This document shows positions 1-8,073 of a stretch of DNA of 12,754 nt, piece by piece. Every line of letters starts with the position of its first letter. Within the stretch, counting starts at the first letter, position 1. The translations under genes and the position numbers were made by a program. Source of the stretch: an uncultured Leucothrix sp. GTDB taxonomy: Bacteria > Pseudomonadota > Gammaproteobacteria > Thiotrichales > Thiotrichaceae. The notes below the pieces were generated by a model that was given only the letters and a program-made list of their open reading frames with translations, was not told where the DNA came from and searched no databases. Where the stretch lies: NCBI GenBank assembly GCA_938004025.1, contig CALKXC010000329.1, forward strand, positions 1 to 12,754, given 5' to 3'.

Positions 1-958
1 CTTCTGCAAGCAACACTGAGCCAAATGGAATGAAATCAGTGTCCACAGCAACGGATACACCCGGAACGATTGGCAAGCCAGAAGCCGTTATTAAGGGCTT
101 GGTTGAGGTTTCAAAGTAAACATAACGTGGATTACTGTTCATAGCGGACTGCAAGTGCTGAGGGTTTCTGGCAAGCCAGTCTTGTATGGCTTGTCGGCCG
201 AGATTCCCATTTAAATAACCCATGCTTTGCATATATTTTGCCAAGCTTTTGAAAGGCTTTTCATTAGAACCTGCATAGCTTAGGTTTACACGTTGACCAT
301 TGTCGAACTCTAAGATTCCTGACCCTTGTATTTGTAAATAGAACAAACCGATGGGGTCATTTGTCCAAGCTATTTCTAATCCACGATTGTTAAGGGCACC
401 CTGACTAATAGTTTCCCTACTCAAAAGTCTTAGTTGTGCAGCCATCGGAGATCGGTAGATAGGGTAACGAAATTCTCCATCGGGCTGGGCCTGGGCTCTA
501 ATGATGGGCGTGTAATAGCCTGTAAATTTTGTATTTGGTTGTGCGGCCGTGGCAACGGGTAAGAGTTCAAAGTGGTTTTGCAGGTCTTGTGGAGCAAGTC
601 CACCATTCCAGCTTAATAAGCTATTTAAGGTTTCATAAAGTGACCTGATAGGAAGGTTTACACCTCTTCTAGCCACTAGCTGATTTGGGTTTTTATATTG
701 AAGATATTTTGCCGTTTGGTAAAGACTGGTTTTTAATTGATCCGAAAGACCCGCGCCAGTGGTAGATTGAAACTGATTTGCCTGCTCTAAACTCGGCTCA
801 AAGATAAAATCACTCTCCTCAAAGACACTCTGAACGTATCGATCATTCGAAAGAGTTTGTGTCTCTGGAAAGACAGGGCTAAAAGCATTAGCAATGCTCG
901 CTAAGAAAAATGGAGCTGCAATCGTTAAGACTACCTTTGTGGCTGGGTATAATCTCAT
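1..958 (-). CDS. mltA: Membrane-bound lytic murein transglycosylase A, 3' end cut by window edge
   Basis: I translated this reading frame from the complement; it starts at ATG 956-958 and runs off the left edge, leaving 319 residues without a stop. MltA cleaves peptidoglycan between MurNAc and GlcNAc, forming 1,6-anhydro-MurNAc, and works in the periplasm. Recognisable MltA blocks are TGYYTP (about 146-151), GEFRYPIYRSP (161-171), QIQGSG (209-214), SYAG (227-230) and LPIVPGVSVAVD (295-306), in the same order and spacing as E. coli MltA. The catalytic Asp of the family lies further C-terminal, outside the window. Residues 1-25 form a signal peptide ending in ANA, an AxA signal-peptidase-I site. 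There is no lipobox Cys, and no Cys anywhere in the visible part, unlike the E. coli lipoprotein. An AAGAG Shine-Dalgarno-like motif lies a few bases before the ATG. The gene has its own candidate promoter and is 138 bp downstream of the hydrolase gene. Confidence 0.93.
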   Translation of the reverse strand, partial: MRLYPATKVVLTIAAPFFLASIANAFSPVFPETQTLSNDRYVQSVFEESDFIFEPSLEQANQFQSTTGAGLSDQLKTSLYQTAKYLQYKNPNQLVARRGVNLPIRSLYETLNSLLSWNGGLAPQDLQNHFELLPVATAAQPNTKFTGYYTPIIRAQAQPDGEFRYPIYRSPMAAQLRLLSRETISQGALNNRGLEIAWTNDPIGLFYLQIQGSGILEFDNGQRVNLSYAGSNEKPFKSLAKYMQSMGYLNGNLGRQAIQDWLARNPQHLQSAMNSNPRYVYFETSTKPLITASGLPIVPGVSVAVDTDFIPFGSVLLAE

Positions 959-1002
959 ATGACACTCTTTATTTTTGTTTTTATAGTGGGGTATTGAGAA
1001 TT

Positions 1003-1030
1003 ATTATGCCCCTAACTGAGATCTTATCAA
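1003..1030 (-). promoter_or_regulatory. Candidate sigma70 promoter of mltA
   Basis: On the complement, TTGATA (1025-1030, 5 of 6 to the -35 consensus) is separated by 16 bp from CATAAT (1003-1008, 5 of 6 to the -10 consensus). It lies about 45 bp before the mltA ATG, in the gap after the upstream hydrolase gene, so mltA can be transcribed independently of that gene. This is a prediction from sequence match only. Confidence 0.5.
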
Positions 1031-1096
1031 GGCACGAGCGGTATTTTCAGACAAGCTGCTTCTTTGTGGGCAGCAAGTGTTAGTTTGAAAGCGTGT

Positions 1097-1888
1097 CTAG
1101 TTCAAGGCTAAAAACGCACCCATCATTTGATAAAACTCATCCGCTTTTTCAATATGAGGGGTGTGCCCCGCCTCTTGGACTGTTTGGATTGAAGCAGATG
1201 GAAAAAATTTCTGAATGACCGGTGTATCTGTTTCGATGTTTATGTAAGGCGACTTTTCGCCACTAATAAAAAGTGTGTCCCCACCGAAAGGTGATTCATC
1301 ACTTCTAGTGAAATTAGCAATATTCAAGTAAGCCCTTGTTATTTCATCTAGATTACACTGCCAAGAATATCCAGTTCCATCATTAGACTTTAGATTTTTC
1401 AGCAGAAATGATCGCTCAAAAGGATCTTCAACATGCTCCGATAGCATTTCATCAGCTTGTTTTCTAGAAGTAAGCTCATCCACAGGCAGGGACAGTAACG
1501 CTTTAAATAGACTGAGGTGCCAAAGTGAATAGGGTTTTGGTGCGATGTCGACGATGATTAATCGCTGAACTTTTTCAGAGTGGCTTAAAGCAATTTCCAT
1601 GGCGACTTTTCCACCCATAGAGTGGCCTAAAAGATCGAACTTTTGAACATCAAGGTGCTCCATAAGAGCAAGTACATCAGCAGCCATATCTTGATATCGC
1701 ATACCCGGAAGGTGAGGAGAGTCACCATGGTTTCTTAAGTCAGGTGTTATGACTCGAAAATGAGTGGACAGGCGTCTTGCTTGACTACGCCAATTGTCCA
1801 TATTTCCTAACATTCCGTGAAGCAATACAATGCACGAAGAATTTGCTTCATCTCCGAAGCTTTTGTAACTAAGTAGTGGATTATTCAT
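1097..1888 (-). CDS. ybfF: Alpha/beta hydrolase, YbfF-type esterase
   Basis: This 263-residue protein is a cytoplasmic alpha/beta-fold hydrolase without a signal peptide. The oxyanion-loop motif HGMLGNMDNW spans 24-33, DLRNHG 50-55, and the nucleophile elbow GHSMGG 88-93 puts the catalytic Ser at 90. His242 in EAGHTPH is the catalytic base. LIIVDIAP (110-117) carries Asp114, at the place where YbfF-type enzymes are thought to carry their acid after strand 6; the usual position after strand 7 (SGEKSPYI) has no Asp, which supports that assignment. YbfF-type enzymes act on short acyl esters, including acyl-CoA thioesters in vitro; the physiological substrate is unknown. The start is the ATG at 1886-1888. 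I see no clear Shine-Dalgarno before it and only weak promoter matches in the divergent region shared with mreB. The gene could be co-transcribed with mltA, but the 138-bp gap holds a separate promoter candidate. Confidence 0.85.
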   Translation of the reverse strand: MNNPLLSYKSFGDEANSSCIVLLHGMLGNMDNWRSQARRLSTHFRVITPDLRNHGDSPHLPGMRYQDMAADVLALMEHLDVQKFDLLGHSMGGKVAMEIALSHSEKVQRLIIVDIAPKPYSLWHLSLFKALLSLPVDELTSRKQADEMLSEHVEDPFERSFLLKNLKSNDGTGYSWQCNLDEITRAYLNIANFTRSDESPFGGDTLFISGEKSPYINIETDTPVIQKFFPSASIQTVQEAGHTPHIEKADEFYQMMGAFLALN

Positions 1889-1960
1889 GAAAAAGTACAG
1901 GAAGTGATAGAGATTACTTAAGTCTGGTTGTTTCTGTATGAATTTAACACTAAGTATTCA

Positions 1961-1989
1961 TTAACGATAAAGAAATATCCAGTTATAAT
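1961..1989 (+). promoter_or_regulatory. Candidate sigma70 promoter of mreBCD
   Basis: TTAACG (1961-1966, 4 of 6 to the -35 consensus), a 17-bp spacer and a perfect TATAAT (1984-1989) face mreB. Transcription would start near 1996, giving a leader of about 125 nt before the mreB ATG. The region 1889-2121 is the divergent gap between the hydrolase gene and mreB; apart from this promoter I see no strong operator-like repeat in it. Confidence 0.6.
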
Positions 1990-2025
1990 TAGCGGATAGA
2001 AGCAAGGCTATAGTGCTAGAAATAG

Positions 2026-3186
<1,161 letters not shown>

Positions 3187-3189
3187 TTC

Positions 3190-3205
3190 TGCTGAATAGT
3201 CAGCA
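3190..3205 (+). repeat. Hairpin just after the mreB stop codon
   Basis: TGCTGA (3190-3195) and TCAGCA (3200-3205) are perfect complements around an ATAG tetraloop, starting 3 nt after the mreB TGA. No T-run follows, so it is not a typical intrinsic terminator. In the mRNA it could act as a processing or stability element that keeps mreB messenger above mreCD. That role is inferred from position only. Confidence 0.5.
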
Positions 3206-3273
3206 CGCACTGTGTCGTCTTCTGGAGAGCTCTCATCGACGATTTAAACGAAAATAGGCTGGAAAGCTCATTA

Positions 3274-4104
3274 TTGGTCAAGTTCATGGTTGCAGTGATG
3301 CTGTCGATCGCCATGATTTTGATGGATTATCGTGACTCGAAATTGACGCCTATACGTACGACGCTGAATATCCTTTTGCATCCAGTTTTGTACGTGGTTG
3401 ATGTTCCTTTTCGTACAACGGCTTATGTTGCTAATTTCTTTAAAGATCAAAGTAAGATTATTGAAGAGAATCGTAAGCTGACTAGCTTAGTGCGACGGTA
3501 CGCTGTTAGAGATCAAAAATATCATTCCATTGCTCAAGAGAACATTCGATTCCGTGCTCAGTTAAACGCGACCCCAGCTAAGGAAGAGCGTTTTCAGTTA
3601 GCTGAAATCCTTTCTATTTCAAGAGATCAACACCGTAACACTGTGACGATTGATAAAGGTGCAAGCGATGGTTTGTATCGAGGACAGGTCGTCCTGTCCG
3701 GTCAAAGTATTTATGGGCAAGTATTTGAAGTTGCTCCTAACTCGTCGGTCATCCTTCAGTTAACGGATACTAAGCACGCAATACCTGTTCGAAATAATCG
3801 AACTGGTCTAGGTGCGATTGCTGTTGGATCGGGTAATAGCAACCAGCTAGAATTGAAAAATATTGAAGCCAATATCGATATTAAAGAAGGCGACACCTTC
3901 TATAGTTCAGGGCTTGGTCAACTTTTTCCCGCAGACTTCCCTGTGGCGACGGTTCGTTCAGTTGCCTATAACCCAGGTGATTCGTTTATGCGAGTCAGGG
4001 CTCAAACCAAGGTGGATTTTAGTACGAGTCGCGAAGTGATTTTGATTTGGAGAAGTAACCATTTAACTATATTGCGCGCTAAAGAAGCCTCGGAGAAGCC
4101 TTAA
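3274..4104 (+). CDS. mreC: Rod shape-determining protein MreC
   Basis: MreC is a bitopic inner-membrane protein of the elongasome; its periplasmic part links MreB/MreD to the PBP2-RodA synthase. From the TTG at 3274 the product is 276 residues. It has a membrane helix at about 2-17, an amphipathic region to about 58, a periplasmic coiled coil at about 60-98 (rich in E, K, R, N), then the beta-rich MreC domain (about 108-262) with NTVTIDKGASDGLYRGQVV and the FPVATV segment. The TTG has GGAAAG at 3261-3266, 7 nt upstream. The frame is open further upstream to 3196, and the 13 residues before the TTG (DDLNENRLESSLL plus start) resemble the cytoplasmic N-terminus of other gammaproteobacterial MreC proteins. 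An ATC codon at 3235 with GGAG at 3224-3227 is therefore a rival start. mreD begins 1 nt after the stop. Confidence 0.95.
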   Translation: MVKFMVAVMLSIAMILMDYRDSKLTPIRTTLNILLHPVLYVVDVPFRTTAYVANFFKDQSKIIEENRKLTSLVRRYAVRDQKYHSIAQENIRFRAQLNATPAKEERFQLAEILSISRDQHRNTVTIDKGASDGLYRGQVVLSGQSIYGQVFEVAPNSSVILQLTDTKHAIPVRNNRTGLGAIAVGSGNSNQLELKNIEANIDIKEGDTFYSSGLGQLFPADFPVATVRSVAYNPGDSFMRVRAQTKVDFSTSREVILIWRSNHLTILRAKEASEKP

Positions 4105-4105
4105 T

Positions 4106-4600
4106 ATGGAATCCTATATTCCGAGGTTTCGTGGGGCAGTTATTCTGTCAATATTGTTTGCTTTAGTGCTTACTTTATTACCCATTCCCGACGAACTTTT
4201 AAAATGGCGCCCTGAATGGGTAGCATTGACGCTTGTTCATTGGGCTTTAGTGCTTCCTAAAAGAATGGGGATCATCATTGCATGGTTTACCGGTTTATTT
4301 TTGGATGCCTTGTATGGTTCAAGCCTAGGTCAGCATGCGTTGGGGTTAACCATTATTGTGTTTATTACCTTGCGTCTACGCTTAAGGATTAATCCATTTA
4401 CTTTAACCCATCAGTTAACCGTTTTGCTGATTGCCTTGGGTAGTTATCTTTTGATAAACCTTTGGGTTTTAGGCTTTACTGGAAACACGCCTTCCGCTTG
4501 GATTTACTGGTTGTCACTGGCAGGCAGTCTGATTGCTTGGCCAATTTACCACTGGGTAATGATGCGATTATTTATGATAAATAACCGCTTCGACGACTAA
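4106..4600 (+). CDS. mreD: Rod shape-determining membrane protein MreD
   Basis: MreD is the small polytopic inner-membrane partner of MreC in the elongasome. The product is 164 residues (E. coli 162) and mostly hydrophobic, with about five to six membrane helices (roughly 10-27, 38-50, 54-70, 75-92, 101-125, 133-155). FALVLTLLPIPDELLKWRPEWVAL and GLFLDALYGSSLGQHAL match the family: a proline-tryptophan-rich first loop, then the GLxxD...GxxLGxHAL segment. The start ATG is 1 nt after the mreC TAA, with GGAG at 4092-4095 inside the end of mreC, so translation is probably coupled. In E. coli and many relatives maf and rng follow mreD; here the next gene is convergent ugpQ, with only 11 bp between the stop codons. 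Confidence 0.95.
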   Translation: MESYIPRFRGAVILSILFALVLTLLPIPDELLKWRPEWVALTLVHWALVLPKRMGIIIAWFTGLFLDALYGSSLGQHALGLTIIVFITLRLRLRINPFTLTHQLTVLLIALGSYLLINLWVLGFTGNTPSAWIYWLSLAGSLIAWPIYHWVMMRLFMINNRFDD

Positions 4601-4611
4601 TTCAATCGCAT

Positions 4612-5346
4612 TCAACCGGTAAATTTTTTATCGGTTAATACTTTTTCTAAGAAATCAGTTTCCACGTACTCGACACCATTGCTGCAATGCTTTAACGCAA
4701 GGTCAGCAGATTCAACGCCGTAAACCATCCATTTCCAAGGCCCTGCCCAAGGTGGCGTATCAAGCGCAATTTCTGCTTGATCTACAATGAGATAATCAGG
4801 TTTACTGGTCTTGGCTTTGGTTAAAGATTCTTCATTATAATGATAAAGTACCCAGCCAATTGCGAGGTCACTTTGCTCTCTTATCTGATCTAATACTGGT
4901 AAATCAAAGGAGATGATGGTGCACTGCTTAACATATGGCTGACCCGTCGGAAGCAGTTGATCTATTACTGCTTGGCGTCCCCATTTTTGGAGGCTCTCTT
5001 CCTTAACTTCAATGTAGGCATGAGTGCCAGGAAACTCATTCAAGAGCCCCATTACTTCATCAAGTTTGCTAATGGGAGTCGGTTGATGTGTTGAGCCCAA
5101 TCGTTTTGGCTCGTGCACACTCACCGATGCTAGTTCTTGATAGCTTGAATTCAACACCGATTGATCAATGCCAGACGTGCGTAACGTATTATCGTCATGC
5201 ATGACAACTAAGGTTTCGTCATTAGTCATTTGTATATCGAATTCGACTGCAGTACAGCCAAGTTCAAAAGAAGAGCGCAGTCCCACTAGCGTATTTTCAG
5301 GGAAAGCAAAGTTGTTGCCTCGGTGCGAAATAATGATCGGTTTCAT
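4612..5346 (-). CDS. ugpQ: Cytoplasmic glycerophosphodiester phosphodiesterase
   Basis: GDPD-family enzymes hydrolyse glycerophosphodiesters (deacylated phospholipid headgroups) to sn-glycerol 3-phosphate and an alcohol, allowing lipid turnover products to be reused. The product has 244 residues, close to E. coli UgpQ (247). Signature residues are present: His8-Arg9 in SHRG, ENT (17-19), Glu35 and Asp37 in VEFDIQ (metal ligands), the acid/base His50 in MHDD, and Glu113/Lys115 in YIEVKEE. There is no signal peptide, which argues for the cytoplasmic UgpQ type over periplasmic GlpQ. The start ATG (5344-5346) has a strong GGAG Shine-Dalgarno 6-7 nt upstream, within the 14-bp gap after ldt, so the two genes form a pair. 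The gene ends 11 bp from mreD, which converges on it. The symbol is given by family resemblance; no ugp transporter genes are adjacent. Confidence 0.88.
   Translation of the reverse strand: MKPIIISHRGNNFAFPENTLVGLRSSFELGCTAVEFDIQMTNDETLVVMHDDNTLRTSGIDQSVLNSSYQELASVSVHEPKRLGSTHQPTPISKLDEVMGLLNEFPGTHAYIEVKEESLQKWGRQAVIDQLLPTGQPYVKQCTIISFDLPVLDQIREQSDLAIGWVLYHYNEESLTKAKTSKPDYLIVDQAEIALDTPPWAGPWKWMVYGVESADLALKHCSNGVEYVETDFLEKVLTDKKFTG
4614..4646 (+). terminator. Probable terminator of mreBCD, lying inside the 3' end of ugpQ
   Basis: AACCGGTAAA (4614-4623) pairs with TTTATCGGTT (4627-4636) around a TTT loop: 10 pairs with one G-U. It is followed by AATAC and a T5 run (4642-4646). It starts 13 nt after the mreD stop. 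The T-run sits 5 nt from the stem, so termination could be weak. The hairpin encodes the last residues of the convergent ugpQ gene, so the terminator and the coding sequence share the same bases. Confidence 0.5.
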
Positions 5347-5360
5347 TGAATCTCCTGAGT

Positions 5361-5933
5361 TTATTTTTTGATGATGTAAACGAGTGTGTCGGTGCTAACC
5401 TCTGCGTAGAGATCAATAATATCTTGATTCGCCATACGAATACATCCATGAGATGCAGGTGTGCCTAAGCGACCCTCTTCATCGGTTCCGTGGATATAGA
5501 TATATCTTTTATAGCTATCAACATCGCCACCTTGGTTATAGCCTGCCTCAAGACCACTAAGCCACAATATACGCGAGGTAATATAGTCATCATCGCTTGT
5601 CTGCTCAGGACTGGAGAGAATAGGGGGAATATAGCCTGTTGATTGACGTCCTTTAAACTGGGTACCGAGCGGGACATTGTCGCCAAACTTCTCTCGAATG
5701 AAGTGCGCCCCCAATGGAGTTTTTCCACTGTCTTGTTTATTGCCTATGCCATTTTCAGCGCTGGAAACAACGTACGTATTTAAAAGTGTTTGATTCTTTA
5801 TTTGATAAAGGCGTTGTTGTTCGATATTAACCAGCAAGATTCCGTTGAGACTTTGTTCAGGATATTTCCCTTTTAGTTTTAAAAGCAGCTCACCGTTAGT
5901 GAGCTGTTTAGAAAAAAAAGGCAAGCTTGGCAT
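5361..5933 (-). CDS. L,D-transpeptidase (YkuD domain), no visible signal peptide
   Basis: YkuD-family L,D-transpeptidases form 3-3 cross-links in peptidoglycan or attach lipoprotein to it, using a Cys nucleophile. This 190-residue protein has the hallmark HGT (148-150) and SHGCIRM (161-167) motifs, with Cys164 as nucleophile and His162 and Arg166 alongside. The domain covers about 30-188, starting at GILLVNIEQQRLYQI. No hydrophobic signal sequence precedes it (MPSLPFFSKQLTNGELLLK), and the frame extends only about eight codons upstream before a TAG, so none is hidden there. The ATG is 4 nt after the purF stop with no Shine-Dalgarno, so translation probably depends on coupling with purF. A T8 run covers codons 5-8 and an 11-bp hairpin follows at codons 9-17. 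It may be secreted without a classical signal, act in the cytoplasm, or start elsewhere. Family assignment is firm; exact role is not. Confidence 0.88.
   Translation of the reverse strand: MPSLPFFSKQLTNGELLLKLKGKYPEQSLNGILLVNIEQQRLYQIKNQTLLNTYVVSSAENGIGNKQDSGKTPLGAHFIREKFGDNVPLGTQFKGRQSTGYIPPILSSPEQTSDDDYITSRILWLSGLEAGYNQGGDVDSYKRYIYIHGTDEEGRLGTPASHGCIRMANQDIIDLYAEVSTDTLVYIIKK
5883..5909 (-). repeat. Strong hairpin within the first codons of ldt, terminator-like for purF
   Basis: On the plus strand, CAGCTCAC (5886-5893) and GTGAGCTG (5899-5906) are perfect complements around a 5-nt loop. One G-T and two A-T pairs extend the stem to 11 pairs (5883-5893 with 5899-5909). Read in the direction of purF-ldt transcription, the stem ends in CTTTT and is preceded by a T8 run. 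It starts about 28 nt after the purF stop and lies wholly within ldt. It could be a partial terminator or attenuator setting ldt-ugpQ below purF, or could slow early ldt translation. Confidence 0.55.
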
Positions 5934-5937
5934 GTTG

Positions 5938-7443
5938 TTATTGGCTATTACACAAATCTACGGGAGCCCTGTTTTTCTTTTTCTTTTTTGATGATTTGCC
6001 GCGTAGTTTTTGTAACTCAGTAAAGTATGCTTCGCCTTCTCCAGTGACGTATTCACCATTGAAAACCGAACAGTCAAACTCAGTTAACTCAGCGTTTCCT
6101 TCTGTAATCGAGTCTTTTAAATCTTCCAGGCTTTGATAAATCAAACGGTCGACACCCATATGTTCTGCAATCTCCGCTTCTGTGCGGGCATGTGCAATGA
6201 GTTCCTCAGCAGCTGGCATATCGATGCCATAGATATTAGGAAATCTAACTGGGGGGGAGGCGGATGCGAAATAAACGTTCTTGGCTCCAGAGTCTCTAAC
6301 CATTTGTACTATTTCTTTTGAGGTGGTGCCTCTTACGATCGAGTCATCAACCAACATCACATTTTTGCCTTTAAATTCAAGGTCAATGGGGTTGAGCTTT
6401 TGACGAACTGATTTTGTACGCTTACCTTGGCCAGGCATAATAAACGTTCGACCGATATAGCGGTTTTTTATAAAGCCCTCTCGATAGCTAACATCTAATG
6501 TCATTGCCATTTCTAACGCGGAAGTTCGGCTTGTGTCGGGTATGGGAATCACTACATCGATGTCATGATCTTTCCATTCGTTCTGAATTTTTTCAGCCAA
6601 CTTGTGACCCATGCGCATTCGAGCTTTATGCACAAATACATTGTCAATGACAGAGTCAGGGCGGGCAAAATAAACGTATTCAAAAAGGCAAGTTTTGTAG
6701 CTTGGGTTTGGAGCGCATTGGCGAGTATGAACTTCACCATTCAGTGTGACGTAGATAGCTTCGCCAGGCTTGATGTCTCTTTCTATCTTATAGCCTTGTG
6801 TAGCAAGAGCAGTGCTCTCGGATGCAATCATATAGTCCATTCCTTTTTCAGTCTTGCGACTGCCAAAGGTTAATGGCCTAATGCCGTTAGGGTCACGGAA
6901 GCCAACAATGCCGTCTCTCGTAATCATCGCAACAACGGCGTAAGCGCCGCGACAGCGTTTATGCACGCCGGCTACCGCTTTAAAAATGTCATCCGGACTC
7001 ACTCTGTAGGAGTTTTGCCTGTGAAGCTCCTGTGCGAATATATTCAGTAGGACTTCTGAATCTGATTCGGTATTTATTTGGCGTCGATCCTGCTCAAATA
7101 ACTCACGCTTTAACGGATCAGAGTTGGTTAAATTCCCATTGTGAGCTAATGAAATGCCATAAGGGGAGTTTACATAGAAAGGCTGTGCTTCTGACTCTGA
7201 TGAACTTCCCGCAGTAGGGTAACGGACGTGGCCAATTCCCATATTTCCACGAAGCTTACGCATGTGCGAGCTCGTTCGAAATGCTTCCTTTACCAGTCCA
7301 TTTTTTCGTCTTAAGGATAGATGTTTTCCATCGCTGGTGACAATACCAGCAGCATCTTGTCCGCGATGCTGCAAAACAGTTAAACCGTCATACAGCTCTT
7401 GGTTGACCGCATCGTGGCTCACGATACCGATAATTCCGCACAT
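5938..7443 (-). CDS. purF: Amidophosphoribosyltransferase
   Basis: PurF catalyses the first committed step of purine synthesis, moving the amide nitrogen of glutamine to PRPP to give 5-phosphoribosylamine. The 501-residue product (E. coli 505) has the Cys2 nucleophile of the Ntn-type glutaminase domain ([10 protein letters not shown]), [10 protein letters not shown] (24-33), GHVRYPTAG (71-79), HNGNL (101-105), and the PRPP-binding motif [14 protein letters not shown] (362-375) with Asp366-Asp367. No Fe-S cysteine set typical of the Bacillus type is evident. Oddities are a C-terminal run of five lysines (486-490) and an A_AAA_AAG heptamer in the reading phase at 5983-5989. The ATG at 7441-7443 has AAGGA about 9 nt upstream. 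cvpA precedes it by 29 bp, the conserved cvpA-purF order. ldt follows after 4 bp. Confidence 0.97.
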   Translation of the reverse strand: MCGIIGIVSHDAVNQELYDGLTVLQHRGQDAAGIVTSDGKHLSLRRKNGLVKEAFRTSSHMRKLRGNMGIGHVRYPTAGSSSESEAQPFYVNSPYGISLAHNGNLTNSDPLKRELFEQDRRQINTESDSEVLLNIFAQELHRQNSYRVSPDDIFKAVAGVHKRCRGAYAVVAMITRDGIVGFRDPNGIRPLTFGSRKTEKGMDYMIASESTALATQGYKIERDIKPGEAIYVTLNGEVHTRQCAPNPSYKTCLFEYVYFARPDSVIDNVFVHKARMRMGHKLAEKIQNEWKDHDIDVVIPIPDTSRTSALEMAMTLDVSYREGFIKNRYIGRTFIMPGQGKRTKSVRQKLNPIDLEFKGKNVMLVDDSIVRGTTSKEIVQMVRDSGAKNVYFASASPPVRFPNIYGIDMPAAEELIAHARTEAEIAEHMGVDRLIYQSLEDLKDSITEGNAELTEFDCSVFNGEYVTGEGEAYFTELQKLRGKSSKKKKKNRAPVDLCNSQ

Positions 7444-7472
7444 TCCGCTTATCCTTTGAAAATAATTACGCT

Positions 7473-8006
7473 TTAGTTTGTTGGCGTCACAGGCGTTGCT
7501 CTAGGGATTCCAGCTTCGTCAAGCAAAGCCGTCATCTGAGCTGGAGCGTTCGCTTGTATCCACTGTGCAGCATTTTGGAATTTAGGAACTAAAATTGAAC
7601 TTTGCCACATCGGCTCTTCGGTATATTTAGTCAAACCAGTGAACATGACTGCCATTGCAATAATGAAACCGCTTAATGCAATTCCCAAAACAACGCCTAA
7701 CAGTCTATCGATGCTGCCTAAACCAATGGCATAGATTATTTTACCAAGCAAATAGTTGAGCAGGGTGCCTACAAAGAGTATCACCAAGAATATAATGAGC
7801 CCAGCCACTATCATCTGGAACACTTCGCTAGATAGCTTGAACGGAAGCGCTGCCATTAGATCTTTGTGGTATAAGAAGGCCAACACTGCTGCCGCAACCC
7901 AAGTCGCTAGGAATAGGGCCATCCAAATGAAGCCTCTACCTAAGCCAACTAGTGCAGTGATGACGATAAATATGACGATACCGATATCAATAAAATTCAA
8001 TTCCAT
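7473..8006 (-). CDS. cvpA: CvpA family inner-membrane protein
   Basis: CvpA was named for its need in colicin V production in E. coli and is now linked to envelope stress resistance; its molecular role is unclear. From the ATG at 8004-8006 the product is 177 residues, with four predicted membrane helices (roughly 6-23, 28-45, 62-84 and 98-122) and a soluble C-terminal tail ending in proline- and threonine-rich sequence. The family signature is the first helix followed by [10 protein letters not shown] chose ATG 8006 because AGGTGA lies 5 nt upstream. A GTG at 8015 would add three residues but overlaps that ribosome site. It precedes purF by 29 bp, as in E. coli. A terminator-like hairpin separates it from dedD, and I found no convincing promoter between them, so expression may rely on read-through or on a promoter inside dedD. 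Confidence 0.93.
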   Translation of the reverse strand: MELNFIDIGIVIFIVITALVGLGRGFIWMALFLATWVAAAVLAFLYHKDLMAALPFKLSSEVFQMIVAGLIIFLVILFVGTLLNYLLGKIIYAIGLGSIDRLLGVVLGIALSGFIIAMAVMFTGLTKYTEEPMWQSSILVPKFQNAAQWIQANAPAQMTALLDEAGIPRATPVTPTN

Positions 8007-8036
8007 TTCACTCACCTAAGCTTGTTTAATACGTTT

Positions 8037-8073
8037 AAAAACTAATACCTATCACATCCCTGTGGATTGGTAT
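8037..8073 (-). terminator. Terminator or attenuator between dedD and cvpA
   Basis: Reading the minus strand, the segment 8073-8045 folds as 5 + 3 + 3 pairs (ATACC/GGTAT, ATC/GAT, ACA/TGT) with one T-T mismatch, one bulged G and a 4-nt loop. After TAG comes a T5 run (8041-8037). The hairpin begins 2 nt after the dedD stop codon. Its form fits a Rho-independent terminator of modest strength, and its place inside a normally co-transcribed group suggests partial termination. Confidence 0.55.

Noticed and set aside
1036..1080. Terminator after the hydrolase gene
   Set aside because: Only a 5-bp GCTGC/GCAGC stem with a 10-nt loop and no following T-run is seen.
4568..4584. 7-bp A/T-only inverted repeat near the end of mreD
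   Set aside because: It is made only of A-T pairs inside coding sequence and explained by codons; no terminator features follow it in either direction.
6252..6258. C7 run inside purF as a phase-variable tract
   Set aside because: It encodes the conserved ASPPVRFP segment, and disruption would inactivate an essential biosynthetic enzyme; the length is not striking.
8026..8038. Possible PurR-like operator before cvpA
   Set aside because: TTAATACGTTTAA shares only the central ACGTTT with the PurR consensus and lacks the outer GC bases; it is too weak to call.
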